Shown piece by piece: positions 51,699 to 60,167 of a stretch of DNA of 62,546 nucleotides. Source of the DNA: Hyphomicrobium sp. 12-62-95 (GTDB lineage Bacteria; Pseudomonadota; Alphaproteobacteria; Rhizobiales; Hyphomicrobiaceae); NCBI GenBank assembly GCA_002279935.1, contig NCCZ01000023.1, forward strand, positions 1 through 62,546, in the 5' to 3' direction. The first letter of the stretch is position 1, and every line of letters begins with the position of its first letter. Made by a program: the position numbers and the translations under genes. Below the pieces are notes generated by a model. The model was not told where the DNA came from. It did not search any database and worked only from the letters and a program-made list of their open reading frames with translations.

Positions 51699-52640
51699 TT
51701 AAGCGCGGGGGGCCTTGGGCTGACCGCCGAAGGCTTCGCCGGTGAGCTGGGCGAGGCCGGCGATGGAGCCGATGACGGAAGAAGCCTCCAGCGGCATCAT
51801 AATAACCTTCTGGTTGGGGGCGGCAGCCAGAGATTCCAGCGCCTTGATGTAGTTGTTGGCGACGAAGTAGTTGATCGCCTGGACGTTGCCATTCGAGATG
51901 GCGTTGGAGACGAGTTCGGTGGCCTTGGCTTCGGCTTCGGCGGAGCGTTCGCGGGCTTCGGCGTCCTTGAAGGCGGCTTCGCGGCGGCCTTCGGCTTCGA
52001 GCACGACGGCCTGCTTGGCGCCTTCGGCCTTCAGGATCGCGGCCTGACGAAGGCCTTCAGATTCCAGGATCTGGGCGCGCTTTTCGCGCTCGGCCTTCAT
52101 CTGGCGGCCCATGCTGTCGACGAGGTCGCGCGGGGGGGCGATGTCTTTGATTTCGATACGGGTGACCTTGACGCCCCAGGCTTCGGTGGCGGCATCGACG
52201 ACGCTCAGGAGCTTGGCGTTGATGACATCGCGGTTGGAGAGCAGTTCGTCGAGGTCCATCGAGCCCATGACGGTGCGGACGTTGGTCATGGTCAAGTTGA
52301 TGGTGGCCAGTTCAAGGTTGTCGACCGCGTAGGCTGAGCGGCCGGCGTCGAGGACCTGGAAGAAGGCGACGCCGTCGACGCGGACCATGGCGTTGTCGCG
52401 GGTGATGACATCCTGGCTGGGAATATCGATCACCTGCTCCTTCATGTTGATCTGGCTGCCGACGCGCTCGACGATGGGGGTGAGGAAGTGCAGGCCGGGA
52501 GCCAGCGTGCGGGTGAAGCGGCCGAAGCTTTCGATGGTGTAGTTATAGCCCTGGGGAACGACCTTGACGGTGGACCAGAGGACGAACGCGGCAAGACCTG
52601 CGAGCAGGAGCGCGAAAATCGTAAAGCCTTCGGCGAACAT
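51699..52640 (-). CDS. SPFH/band-7 membrane protein (QmcA type)
   Basis: A 313-residue protein with one N-terminal helix (about 3-25), a band-7 domain (about 25-170), a Glu/Ala-rich coiled coil (about 175-255) and a C-terminal part. Known partners are NfeD proteins and membrane proteases. It has no clear signal cleavage site and is probably inner-membrane anchored. Conserved blocks: VPQGYNYTIESFGRFTR and EIKDIAPP. Confidence 0.9.
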   Translation of the reverse strand: MFAEGFTIFALLLAGLAAFVLWSTVKVVPQGYNYTIESFGRFTRTLAPGLHFLTPIVERVGSQINMKEQVIDIPSQDVITRDNAMVRVDGVAFFQVLDAGRSAYAVDNLELATINLTMTNVRTVMGSMDLDELLSNRDVINAKLLSVVDAATEAWGVKVTRIEIKDIAPPRDLVDSMGRQMKAEREKRAQILESEGLRQAAILKAEGAKQAVVLEAEGRREAAFKDAEARERSAEAEAKATELVSNAISNGNVQAINYFVANNYIKALESLAAAPNQKVIMMPLEASSVIGSIAGLAQLTGEAFGGQPKAPRA

Positions 52641-52825
52641 GGAGCATCCCCTTGGGGTCAGACCGGGCGGGCCGGGTGGTTAAAAATCTTTCCGGGCCAG
52701 GATTACCGGCGATTGTGAAAAACAAAGTAAACAGAGTGTCTTATCAGCGCCTTTTTAGGGCGCACTTGTGCTTGGATTGAGATAGGGCTCAGGACTTATG
52801 TGCAACTTATGTGCGAGGATGGCCG

Positions 52826-53254
52826 ATGCTGCGCGTGTTGAGTTTCTGGCTCCTGATTGTGCTGCTGGCCCCGTTGCAGGCGATGGCCGATGCGCGGTTC
52901 TCGACTCCGAAGATGGGGAGCGCCGAGCGCAAAGCGGTGCTCGATGCGGCGCGGGTGCCGGTTGAAAAGGATCTCGGGCAGGAGATCGTGTTTCAGGTGA
53001 AGACGCTGCGGGTGACGCCGGACTGGGCGTTCGTTCACGGCACGCCAAAGCGGCCGGACGGCAAACCGATCGACTATTCCAAGAGCATCTATGCGCAAGA
53101 CGTGAAGGATGGCTCGTTCAACGATGGCGCGGCCGTGCTGCTCGCGCGTGAGGGTGCGAGTTGGCGGCTGGTGACGTATTCAGTCGGCTTCGGTGATGTG
53201 GTCTGGGACAGCTGGGACGAAGAGTTTGGCGCGCCGGCGTGGCTATGGCCGTGA
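52826..53254 (+). CDS. Exported protein, unknown
   Basis: A 142-residue protein with a signal peptide (to QAMA) and a mature part (RFSTPKMGSAERKAVLDAARVP...). Conserved-looking features are VFQVKTLRV and DVVWDSWDEEFGAPAWLWP at the C-terminal end. I do not recognise the family. It lies alone between the SPFH pair and hemH, with its stop 17 bp from the convergent hemH stop. Confidence 0.6.
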   Translation: MLRVLSFWLLIVLLAPLQAMADARFSTPKMGSAERKAVLDAARVPVEKDLGQEIVFQVKTLRVTPDWAFVHGTPKRPDGKPIDYSKSIYAQDVKDGSFNDGAAVLLAREGASWRLVTYSVGFGDVVWDSWDEEFGAPAWLWP

Positions 53255-53271
53255 GCCGGCGCGCGTAGCGT

Positions 53272-54324
53272 TTAAATCCAGCCGGCGAGTTCGCGGCGGA
53301 CGACGGCTTCGATGACGTCGACGCCTTCGTCGCTGTCGTTCAAGGCCGGCAGATAGGCGAACTTTTCGCCGCCGTTGTCCTCGAAGATGTGACGGTTTTC
53401 GCCGTCGAGTTCTTCCAGGGTTTCGAGACAGTCAGCGGAAAAGCCGGGGGCGACGAGGGCCAGTTTTTTCACGCCTTCCTTGGCGAGGCGTTCCACCGTC
53501 ATGTCGGTGTAGGGCTGCAGCCAGGGGTCGTTGCCGAAGCGCGACTGGAAGGTCGTCAGCCAGTTTTCCTCAGGCCAGCCGAGTTTTTCGCGCAGCAGGC
53601 GCGAGGTCTTCTGGCAGTGGCAATGGTAGGGGTCGCCCTTGTCGAAATACTTTTGCGGCATGCCGTGGAACGTGGCGACGATCTTCTCGGGTACGAAATC
53701 GAGGCCGGCGAGACTCGCCTGCATCGATTTGGCGAGACGGTCGATGTAAACGGGATCGTCGTGATAGGCGGGGGCAACGCGCACGAACGGCTGCCAGCGC
53801 ATGTTCATGAGGGCGCGGAAGGCTTGGTCGCAGGCGGTGGCGGTCGTGGCCGCTGCGTATTGAGGATAGAGCGGAAACAGGAGAATGCGCTCGCAGCCCT
53901 GCTTCTGGAGTTCGCGGATGCGGCTCTCGGTCGAGGGGTTGGCGTAGCGCATGGCCCAGTCGACGATCACCTTGGGGTGCTCGGACAGGCGTTCGGCGAG
54001 CTTGTCGGCCTGGGAGCGCGTGATGGTTTTCAGCGGACCTTCGTCGAGTTCATTGTTCCAGATGGTGGCGTAGTCGCGGCCCTTGCGTGAGGGACGGACG
54101 GACAAAATGATCAGATTGAGGATCGGCCACCATTTCCACTTCGGCTCTTCGATGACGCGCTCGTCTGAAAGAAATTCCTTCAGATAGCGGCGCATGGGCC
54201 AATAGGTGGTGCCATCGGGGGTGCCGAGGTTCAAAAGCAGCACGCCGACGCGGCCAAACGCAACCTGGGGATGCGTGTCGGGCAGCTTGGAGACATCGGC
54301 GCGGGGCGGATATGGCTTCAGCAT
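53272..54324 (-). CDS. hemH: Ferrochelatase
   Basis: A 350-residue enzyme inserting Fe into protoporphyrin IX. Conserved segments include VLLLNLGTPDGTTYWPMRRYL near the start, FHGMPQKYFDKGDPY with the catalytic His, and FSADCLETLEELDGENR near the end. ATG 54324 is chosen; an upstream open frame to 54477 is not family-like. No Cys ligands of a [2Fe-2S] cluster are evident, as expected for some alphaproteobacterial forms. Confidence 0.94.
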   Translation of the reverse strand: MLKPYPPRADVSKLPDTHPQVAFGRVGVLLLNLGTPDGTTYWPMRRYLKEFLSDERVIEEPKWKWWPILNLIILSVRPSRKGRDYATIWNNELDEGPLKTITRSQADKLAERLSEHPKVIVDWAMRYANPSTESRIRELQKQGCERILLFPLYPQYAAATTATACDQAFRALMNMRWQPFVRVAPAYHDDPVYIDRLAKSMQASLAGLDFVPEKIVATFHGMPQKYFDKGDPYHCHCQKTSRLLREKLGWPEENWLTTFQSRFGNDPWLQPYTDMTVERLAKEGVKKLALVAPGFSADCLETLEELDGENRHIFEDNGGEKFAYLPALNDSDEGVDVIEAVVRRELAGWI

Positions 54325-54501
54325 GGTTTTCCAAGGAAATGGGATGTCACTTATCCCGATACGTGACCCGTAGCGTATCCGATTGCCCCCGACAATCGGG
54401 GAGGCGCAATGGGCCGCTGGCGTTGCAGATGGAGGGCCGATGGCCTCCGCCGCGCACACGCTTTGCGGCCGGCACAACCTGAGCCGATCGGGTGGCGATT
54501 T

Positions 54502-55479
54502 TTAGATCTGACGATCCGTCAGCAACGGGATTACGTCATCTACGGGAAAGCCCGTGGTCTCCGGCTTGCGGCGATGTTTGGCTAGCCGGAGGGCGGCTGG
54601 CCATAAATCGACGATCAAGCGCTTCATGTCGTCCGGCGACAGTGCGTAAAGGCGGCGGGCCAGGGGTTTCACCTCGGCGCGCAATTGTGCTTGTTCGGAT
54701 TTGGCGGCCGCGACAATGCGGGTGCGGATATCGGCATCGAGCGTCGAAGCCGACGGGGTTTTGAAATGCGCGATGACAAGGCTCAGGTCATGGTCGTTGC
54801 CGATCAGTTGAGAAAGATCGCGTGCCGCGGAGATGCGGACATTCATCAAGTCGGGCCAGGCCGGAACGAGGAGCTGGCAGTGGCGCCAATGGTTCTGCAG
54901 CAATTTGCGGAAGGTGTGGAAGGCTTCGTCGTCATTGATGCGATAGGCGGCTTTCAGGGCTTTGCGGCCTTCGGCGTAGGTGTTGGCAAAGCCTTCCGCC
55001 AGCGTGGCGATGCGCCCTTTCTTGACCAGCAAGTTATGGATGGCGTGGTCCTGGGCCTGCAGCAGGGCGATGGCGCGGGAAATATTTTCCTCCGTGGCGA
55101 GGTGGGATGCGCCGTTCAGGTTGATGGCGTTCAATTCGTCCAGGGCTGAGAGGAGCGCTGCTTTGTCGTCGCCGGCTGATTTTGCCGCCAGAAGGCGCAG
55201 TGTCTCGGTCATCACCTCGCGGTCGCGGTCATGCGACAGAAGGCGGCCGATATCGCGGAAGGCGCGGTCATGGGCCGAAAAGGTTTTGCTGCTTAGGCCG
55301 GGCTTGGCGAGCCGCAGAATGGAGCGGCAGCGCTTCAAGGCTTTACGCGTGGCGTGGATGCTGCTGCCGCCCTCATCGATCACGCCGGAGAGATAGCCGA
55401 TGGCGCGGCCCGTTTGGGCGGCGAGCAGGCGGCGGACGTCCTTATCGAGGCGGGCGCCGATTTTGACCCGGTAAGCCAT
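54502..55479 (-). CDS. CHAD-domain protein
   Basis: A 325-residue helical protein with the basic CHAD pattern: conserved His/Arg/Lys residues in IHATRKALKRCRSILRL, AFRDIGRLLSHDRD, AFHTFRKLLQNHWRHC and LIGNDHDLS. CHAD domains bind inorganic polyphosphate. No class-IV adenylate cyclase domain is fused. ATG 55479 is used. Confidence 0.85.
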   Translation of the reverse strand: MAYRVKIGARLDKDVRRLLAAQTGRAIGYLSGVIDEGGSSIHATRKALKRCRSILRLAKPGLSSKTFSAHDRAFRDIGRLLSHDRDREVMTETLRLLAAKSAGDDKAALLSALDELNAINLNGASHLATEENISRAIALLQAQDHAIHNLLVKKGRIATLAEGFANTYAEGRKALKAAYRINDDEAFHTFRKLLQNHWRHCQLLVPAWPDLMNVRISAARDLSQLIGNDHDLSLVIAHFKTPSASTLDADIRTRIVAAAKSEQAQLRAEVKPLARRLYALSPDDMKRLIVDLWPAALRLAKHRRKPETTGFPVDDVIPLLTDRQI

Positions 55480-55548
55480 TGTCACTTCACTGTCACGTTG
55501 GGGTGTTCGCCGCGTGAGAGAAGCAGCGCAAATTGTTATAATCAAATG

Positions 55549-56385
55549 CTATTTCGCAACGGTTACCGCTGCGGCGCAACCCAAATCCGGCGTTAACGAT
55601 GCTGGTGTGAAACGCGGCCGTGGGGGAGGCGGCGGCGGATCGAGGCGGAGGCCAAACTGGGCGCATTCGGATGATTTGTCTGTGGCGGTGGCGGGTTCAA
55701 AGAGGCCACCGGTGACGCGGCGGATATTTTCGCTGGCGCGGGCGTCGTGCCAGCGTTGCAAGGCCTCGCGGCCGGGGCAGCCCGAAGCGCATCCGTCCGG
55801 CAAGTGGACGGAGATAGCCCAGGTTTCGCGGTTGTCGATCATGACGCGAACGGCAGTGCCGGCGGCGGTCGGCGCAGCGGGGCCTTGGCCTAGAGCGTCG
55901 GCGAGTTCGGCGAGATGGGTCTGAGCGGTGAGGCGGAGGCCGCGGCGGAGGCGAACGGCGATTGCGGTCGATGGGACTAGGGGCGAGGCCACTGCTTCGG
56001 GTGCGTCTGCTTCAGGTGCGTTTGGGCCGATGCGGGCGATCAGCTGACGCGAGGCGACGACGCGCCACTGGCCGGCTGGAAACCAGCGGCGCAGGGCTCT
56101 GACATCGGTGACGCCTTGCAGGAGGACGATATCAGCGTCGACGCTGGTGGTGGGCTTGGCGGCCGCGGCCTCGGAGCGGCGTTCGGAGCCAAAGCTGGTG
56201 CGCCAACGGGGTGCATCTGCTTCCGGCTGGCGGGCGAGTGCGCCGGGCAGGGTGCGAACATCGACGGAGAGGAGTGTCAGCTGGGCGTCGCTGGGTGGGA
56301 CGGGGTCTCCGGCGGGTTCGGCGCGGGCGGCGGCGATGGCTGCAAGGCCGACGACCATCGACAGCTTTGCGGATCGATTGATCAT
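55549..56385 (-). CDS. Exported, EEP-like protein, degenerate active site
   Basis: A 278-residue exported protein with signal peptide (about 1-22). The blocks LTLLSVDVRTL, DADIVLLQGVTDVRALRRWFP and a WAISVHLPDGC segment follow the order of endonuclease/exonuclease/phosphatase proteins, but the catalytic Asn/Glu/His positions are not matched. It ends in a Pro-rich tail (PPPPPPRPRF). Could be a pseudoenzyme. Confidence 0.55.
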   Translation of the reverse strand: MINRSAKLSMVVGLAAIAAARAEPAGDPVPPSDAQLTLLSVDVRTLPGALARQPEADAPRWRTSFGSERRSEAAAAKPTTSVDADIVLLQGVTDVRALRRWFPAGQWRVVASRQLIARIGPNAPEADAPEAVASPLVPSTAIAVRLRRGLRLTAQTHLAELADALGQGPAAPTAAGTAVRVMIDNRETWAISVHLPDGCASGCPGREALQRWHDARASENIRRVTGGLFEPATATDKSSECAQFGLRLDPPPPPPRPRFTPASLTPDLGCAAAVTVAK

Positions 56386-56513
56386 GCCTCAGCCTTCAGA
56401 CCGTCACGGTGCTAAACGGCCGGGTGCGCGAAAGTGGCGGACCGGCGCGCCGCCTCTCTTTTTGGTCCGATTCTGCCGTATAAGACATCTCACTGCTAGA
56501 GGGTGGATGATCG

Positions 56514-57446
56514 ATGAATGATGCAGCGGCGGTGACGCCACAGTGGTCGAGCCTGTGGTGTTCGCGGTTGGCGGTGTTTGCGCTCGTGCTGATCGCGGTC
56601 GTCGTGCTGTTGCACCGCTTTCTCGGGCTGCCGACGGCGGTGGCGCTCAACGCGGTAGCGGCTGGCTTTGTGATGGCCGCCGTGGCGCTGGCGCTGGGTC
56701 TTGTTGGTCTGATCGGGGTTTGGCGCACGGGGCGGCCGGGGGCCGCGCGCATCGGATTGGGTATTTCGCTCTCGCTGGCGCTGCTGGCGGTTCCGTTCAG
56801 CGCCGGATTGATGGCGCGGTCGTTTCCGCTTTTGAATGATGTGACAACCGACCCGGCCGATCCGCCGGCTTTTCGCGCGCTGGCGGCGATGCGAACGGGC
56901 ACGGCCAATCCGGCGACGTATCCCGGCGCCAAGTTTGCGGCGCTGCAGGCGACCGCCTATCCCGACATGAAACCGATGGACGTGAACCGGCCGCCGGCTG
57001 AGACGTTCGATCTCGTGGTCGAGGTTTTGAAGCGGCTGCAGATGACGATCGTTACGGAAGAGCCGCCGACGGAAGAGAGTTCGGTGGGGCGCGCGGAAGC
57101 CTTCGACCGGACGCTGTTTTTGGGTTTTTACGACGACATCTCGGTGCGCGTGACACCGATAGGAGACCCGGCAGACCCGCAGTCGCGGATCGATTTGAGA
57201 TCATCGTCGCGGTATGGGCAGTCTGATTTTGGGGCCAATGCGCAGCGGCTGCGCGACATGATGCGCGAGATCGTGGCGCGCCTGGAGGCGACCGTGCCGG
57301 CTCCTGGCGAGGCACCGGTGGCGGAGGGCAAAAAACTCAAGACGGGGAAAACCGCAGATCGAGAGAAAGCGGGCGGTCGCACGTCACGAGACGACGATCG
57401 GCGAGATACTCGACGTGCGCCAGAACGGAAAGCTCCGCCGCCCTGA
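56514..57446 (+). CDS. DUF1499-family membrane protein
   Basis: A 310-residue protein with three N-terminal helices (about 15-36, 42-68 and 76-100), a DUF1499 domain (about 120-260; FDLVVEVLKRLQMTIVTE and RVTPIGDPADPQSRIDLRSSSRYG) and a basic, disordered C-terminal tail (about 270-310, rich in Arg/Asp/Lys). The tail overlaps the convergent MBL gene by 110 bp. Function unknown. Confidence 0.8.
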   Translation: MNDAAAVTPQWSSLWCSRLAVFALVLIAVVVLLHRFLGLPTAVALNAVAAGFVMAAVALALGLVGLIGVWRTGRPGAARIGLGISLSLALLAVPFSAGLMARSFPLLNDVTTDPADPPAFRALAAMRTGTANPATYPGAKFAALQATAYPDMKPMDVNRPPAETFDLVVEVLKRLQMTIVTEEPPTEESSVGRAEAFDRTLFLGFYDDISVRVTPIGDPADPQSRIDLRSSSRYGQSDFGANAQRLRDMMREIVARLEATVPAPGEAPVAEGKKLKTGKTADREKAGGRTSRDDDRRDTRRAPERKAPPP

Positions 57447-58251
57447 TGAGGCGCCGATCGATGGTGGCGTACACGCGGGCGACGACGTCGGGAATGGTGA
57501 CGGCGCCGTCGCGGATGGCGGCCAGGATTGCCTGCTCGCGCCATTGGCGGTGGACGAGATATGCTTTGACGGCGCGCAGCGGTTTTTCCATGCGGCCACC
57601 GTGGCCGGGCAGATAAAGGCGGTCGCGGCGGTCGAGCAGTTTTTCAAGCGAGGCGATGTAGTCGGACATGCGGCCCTCTGGGGGCGCGATGACGGTCGTG
57701 TTCCAGGCCATGACATGATCGCCGGAAAAGACGATGCGGTGGCCCTTTAGCGCAAAGCAGAGGTGATCGGGGGCGTGGCCCGGCGTGTGCTGCGCTTCGA
57801 GGGTCCAATCGGCACCTTCGACGAGGTCGCCATCCGCCAAGCGGATGCCGGGCGTGAACTGGTGATCGACGAATTCCTTACCAGAAGGCATGTGGGCGGT
57901 CTCAGTGCGCGCGTCGGTCGCGGCACCGGCGCGGCCGAAGCCGAGCACGGGTGCGCCCGTCGCGTGCGCGAGGCCGGCTGCGCCGTCGCTGTGGTCGCGG
58001 TGGGCATGCGTGATTAGAATGTGCGTGATCGGGCGGCCGGCCGCGGCTGCGAGGATCGCGGCGCGGTGGGCTAGGTCTTCGGGGCCCGGATCGATGACGG
58101 CTAGGCTGGTCGTGCCGACGATATAGGTGTTGGTGCCCTTGAAGGTGAAGGGGCTCGGGTTTGGCGCCACCAATCGTACGACGCCCGGCGCCATGGGATC
58201 GGGCTCGCCGTAGCGAAACGACATGGTGGTTTTGAAGTCGATCGTGTCCAC
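57337..58251 (-). CDS. MBL-fold metallo-hydrolase
   Basis: A 304-residue protein with the zinc site THAHRDHSDGAAGL (HxHxDH), a second His in HTPGHAPDHL and Asp in FSGDHVMAW. A C-terminal winged-helix-like domain (about 240-300) is typical of LACTB2-type hydrolases, which cut RNA or thioesters. It overlaps the DUF1499 gene by 110 bp at its 3' end. Confidence 0.88.
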   Translation of the reverse strand: MDTIDFKTTMSFRYGEPDPMAPGVVRLVAPNPSPFTFKGTNTYIVGTTSLAVIDPGPEDLAHRAAILAAAAGRPITHILITHAHRDHSDGAAGLAHATGAPVLGFGRAGAATDARTETAHMPSGKEFVDHQFTPGIRLADGDLVEGADWTLEAQHTPGHAPDHLCFALKGHRIVFSGDHVMAWNTTVIAPPEGRMSDYIASLEKLLDRRDRLYLPGHGGRMEKPLRAVKAYLVHRQWREQAILAAIRDGAVTIPDVVARVYATIDRRLIRAAELSVLAHVEYLADRRLVTCDRPLSLDLRFSPS

Positions 58252-58299
58252 TTCGGGCCTTATCTGCGATGGCGGGCGGGACAGTATCGAAAAAGAGAT

Positions 58300-58376
58300 T
58301 GGTCGGAGCGAGAGGATTCGAACCTCCGACCCCTTGCTCCCGAAGCAAGTGCGCTACCAGGCTGCGCTACGCTCCG
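58300..58376 (-). tRNA. tRNA-Pro (anticodon CGG)
   Basis: The minus strand folds as a 77-nt tRNA: acceptor CGGAGCG/CGCTCCG, anticodon stem CTTGC/GCAAG with loop TTCGGGA (anticodon CGG), T-arm GGTTCGAATCC, and an encoded CCA. Confidence 0.95.
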
Positions 58377-58619
58377 ACCGGTGCCGCCGCCGTCGAACGC
58401 CGCCTTGCAGCGACAGGACAGGGCGAACGAGCGTATCCGCGAGGGCCGACGGCCAACATCGCGGGCGGGAGGCGCTTTATAGCCATCCGGCCCCCTGGCC
58501 GCAAGCACTACGAGTGACCTCTTTTCCCCGGCTAAGTTGTAGCGCCGGAAAGGGGGCGTTGCTGGCGGGGCGGCACCTGAGTATGGTGCGCGCCGCAGCG
58601 GGGGTGCCCGCTGCGCTTT

Positions 58620-58694
58620 TGGGGCGTAGCCAAGTGGTAAGGCAGCGGATTTTGATTCCGCCATGCGGAGGTTCGAACCCTCCCGCCCCAGCCA
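58620..58694 (+). tRNA. tRNA-Gln (anticodon UUG)
   Basis: A 75-nt tRNA: acceptor TGGGGCG/CGCCCCA, anticodon stem GCGGA/TCCGC with loop TTTTGAT (anticodon TTG), T-arm GGTTCGAACCC, encoded CCA. An integrase gene follows in the same direction, so its 3' end is the probable attachment site. Confidence 0.95.
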
Positions 58695-58763
58695 AACCCA
58701 CATGCATAATATCGTTATTTTTCAACGGTCTCCTTGATCGACACAGGCGCTGTTCCCACGTTA

Positions 58764-58820
58764 GCACCACAAATAGCACTACATTTGGCACCACATTGGG
58801 CTCCACACGGGGCTACAAAG
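58764..58820. repeat. Five 12-bp-spaced direct repeats before the integrase
   Basis: GCACCACAA, GCACTACAT, GCACCACAT, GCTCCACAC and GCTACAAAG begin at 58764, 58776, 58788, 58800 and 58812: an exact 12-bp period. They lie between tRNA-Gln and the integrase ATG and may be arm-type integrase sites; the same period would encode a 4-residue repeat if the integrase starts at TTG 58734. Confidence 0.75.
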
Positions 58821-58865
58821 GGCGACCTAGTGGTCGGGTTAGGCACCTATCCAGAGAGACGTCCG

Positions 58866-60167
58866 ATGATCGTGAATTACATGCGAAAGCGAAGGGGCTA
58901 TTGGTATTATGTGCGCAGGGTCCCGCGTGACGTGCAGACCCATGAGGCGTACCCCTTCGTTGTCCGCAGTACCAAAATCCGGGTCGGCGATGATCCGCGC
59001 GGCGTCGTGGCGCGCATTCGCGTTCAGGAGTTCGATGCGCAGCAAAGTGCGCGCTGGCAGGATCTGGTGAACGGAGTCGATCCCGATCAGCGGTTTCGGT
59101 ATCAGCGTAATCTGAGGATCGCCGCCGAGCACCGTGTGCCGTATCTTGCGCAATCGGACGTGGCGGCTCTGCCGGATGAGTCTTTCATGCAGCGGCTGCG
59201 GATCGTTGAGGCCAAGCCCTCGCCGGAGCTCGCCTCAGCGATGTTCGGCACGGTGCCGCCGCCTTCGATCATGATCTCGAACGTGCTGGAGGAGTACTGC
59301 AAGCTGAATGCGGCCTCGCTCGCGACCAAATCGGTTAATCAGCTCAAAAAATGGCGAGTCGCCCGCGACACCAGTATCAAGATTTTTATCACAGTGAATA
59401 AAGGCGATCTGGAGCTGGCCAAGATCACACGGGCCCATGTGCTGGCTTATCGCAATCATTGGAACCAGCAGGCCGTAGCGGGAAAAATCCAAATCGGGTC
59501 AGCCAACAAATACATTGGCCGCTTTTCCGGGATCGTGAAGGCGGTTGCCGAGGCCCATCAGATCAACATCACCCCAGTCCTGCAGAAAATTTATATTGGC
59601 GGGGCCAAAAAGGGGAAGCGGCAGTCTTTTGCGACGGACTGGGTGCAGTCCGTGCTTCTGGCCGAAGGGGCTCTGGATGGGATGAATGATGAGGCGCGGG
59701 CGATCGTCTATTTGATCGCAGAGACGGGTCTGCGGCTGGTGGAGGCCTGCAACCTGACGAAATCATCGATCAATCTCGATCACAAGATTCCGCATATCCA
59801 AGTGCGCCCCGAGGGGCGCCAGCTCAAGACCGATCAATCGGAGCGCGATATTCCGCTGGTGGGCGTTGCGCTGATGGCCATGACAAAGCATCCGGATGGG
59901 TTTCCGCGCTACCGCGACAAGAACGCCTCCTGTTCAGCGGCTATCAACAAATTTCTCAAGGCAAATTTTGATATCGAAGGATCCCAGTCCTTGTACTCAT
60001 TGCGGCATACCTTCAAAAATCGGCTCCGGTCCGTCCGCTGCCAGGATGAGATTTCCGTGCGCTTGATGGGCCATGAGTATGGCCTGCCGGAATACGGAGA
60101 GCCCTCGCTCGAGGACAAGCTTTATTGGCTGGAAAAGATAGCGTTCAAGCCGCCAGGGCGCGTTTAG
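58866..60167 (+). CDS. Tyrosine-type site-specific integrase
   Basis: A 433-residue recombinase from ATG 58866 (a longer frame starts at TTG 58734). An N-terminal arm-binding segment (MRKRRGYWYYVRRVPRDV) precedes a SAM-like domain (about 160-260) and the catalytic part with Arg in ETGLRLVEAC, SLRHTFKNRL and GHEYGLPEY with the likely Tyr nucleophile. It lies directly after tRNA-Gln in the same direction, a standard arrangement for tRNA-targeting elements. Confidence 0.88.
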   Translation: MIVNYMRKRRGYWYYVRRVPRDVQTHEAYPFVVRSTKIRVGDDPRGVVARIRVQEFDAQQSARWQDLVNGVDPDQRFRYQRNLRIAAEHRVPYLAQSDVAALPDESFMQRLRIVEAKPSPELASAMFGTVPPPSIMISNVLEEYCKLNAASLATKSVNQLKKWRVARDTSIKIFITVNKGDLELAKITRAHVLAYRNHWNQQAVAGKIQIGSANKYIGRFSGIVKAVAEAHQINITPVLQKIYIGGAKKGKRQSFATDWVQSVLLAEGALDGMNDEARAIVYLIAETGLRLVEACNLTKSSINLDHKIPHIQVRPEGRQLKTDQSERDIPLVGVALMAMTKHPDGFPRYRDKNASCSAAINKFLKANFDIEGSQSLYSLRHTFKNRLRSVRCQDEISVRLMGHEYGLPEYGEPSLEDKLYWLEKIAFKPPGRV

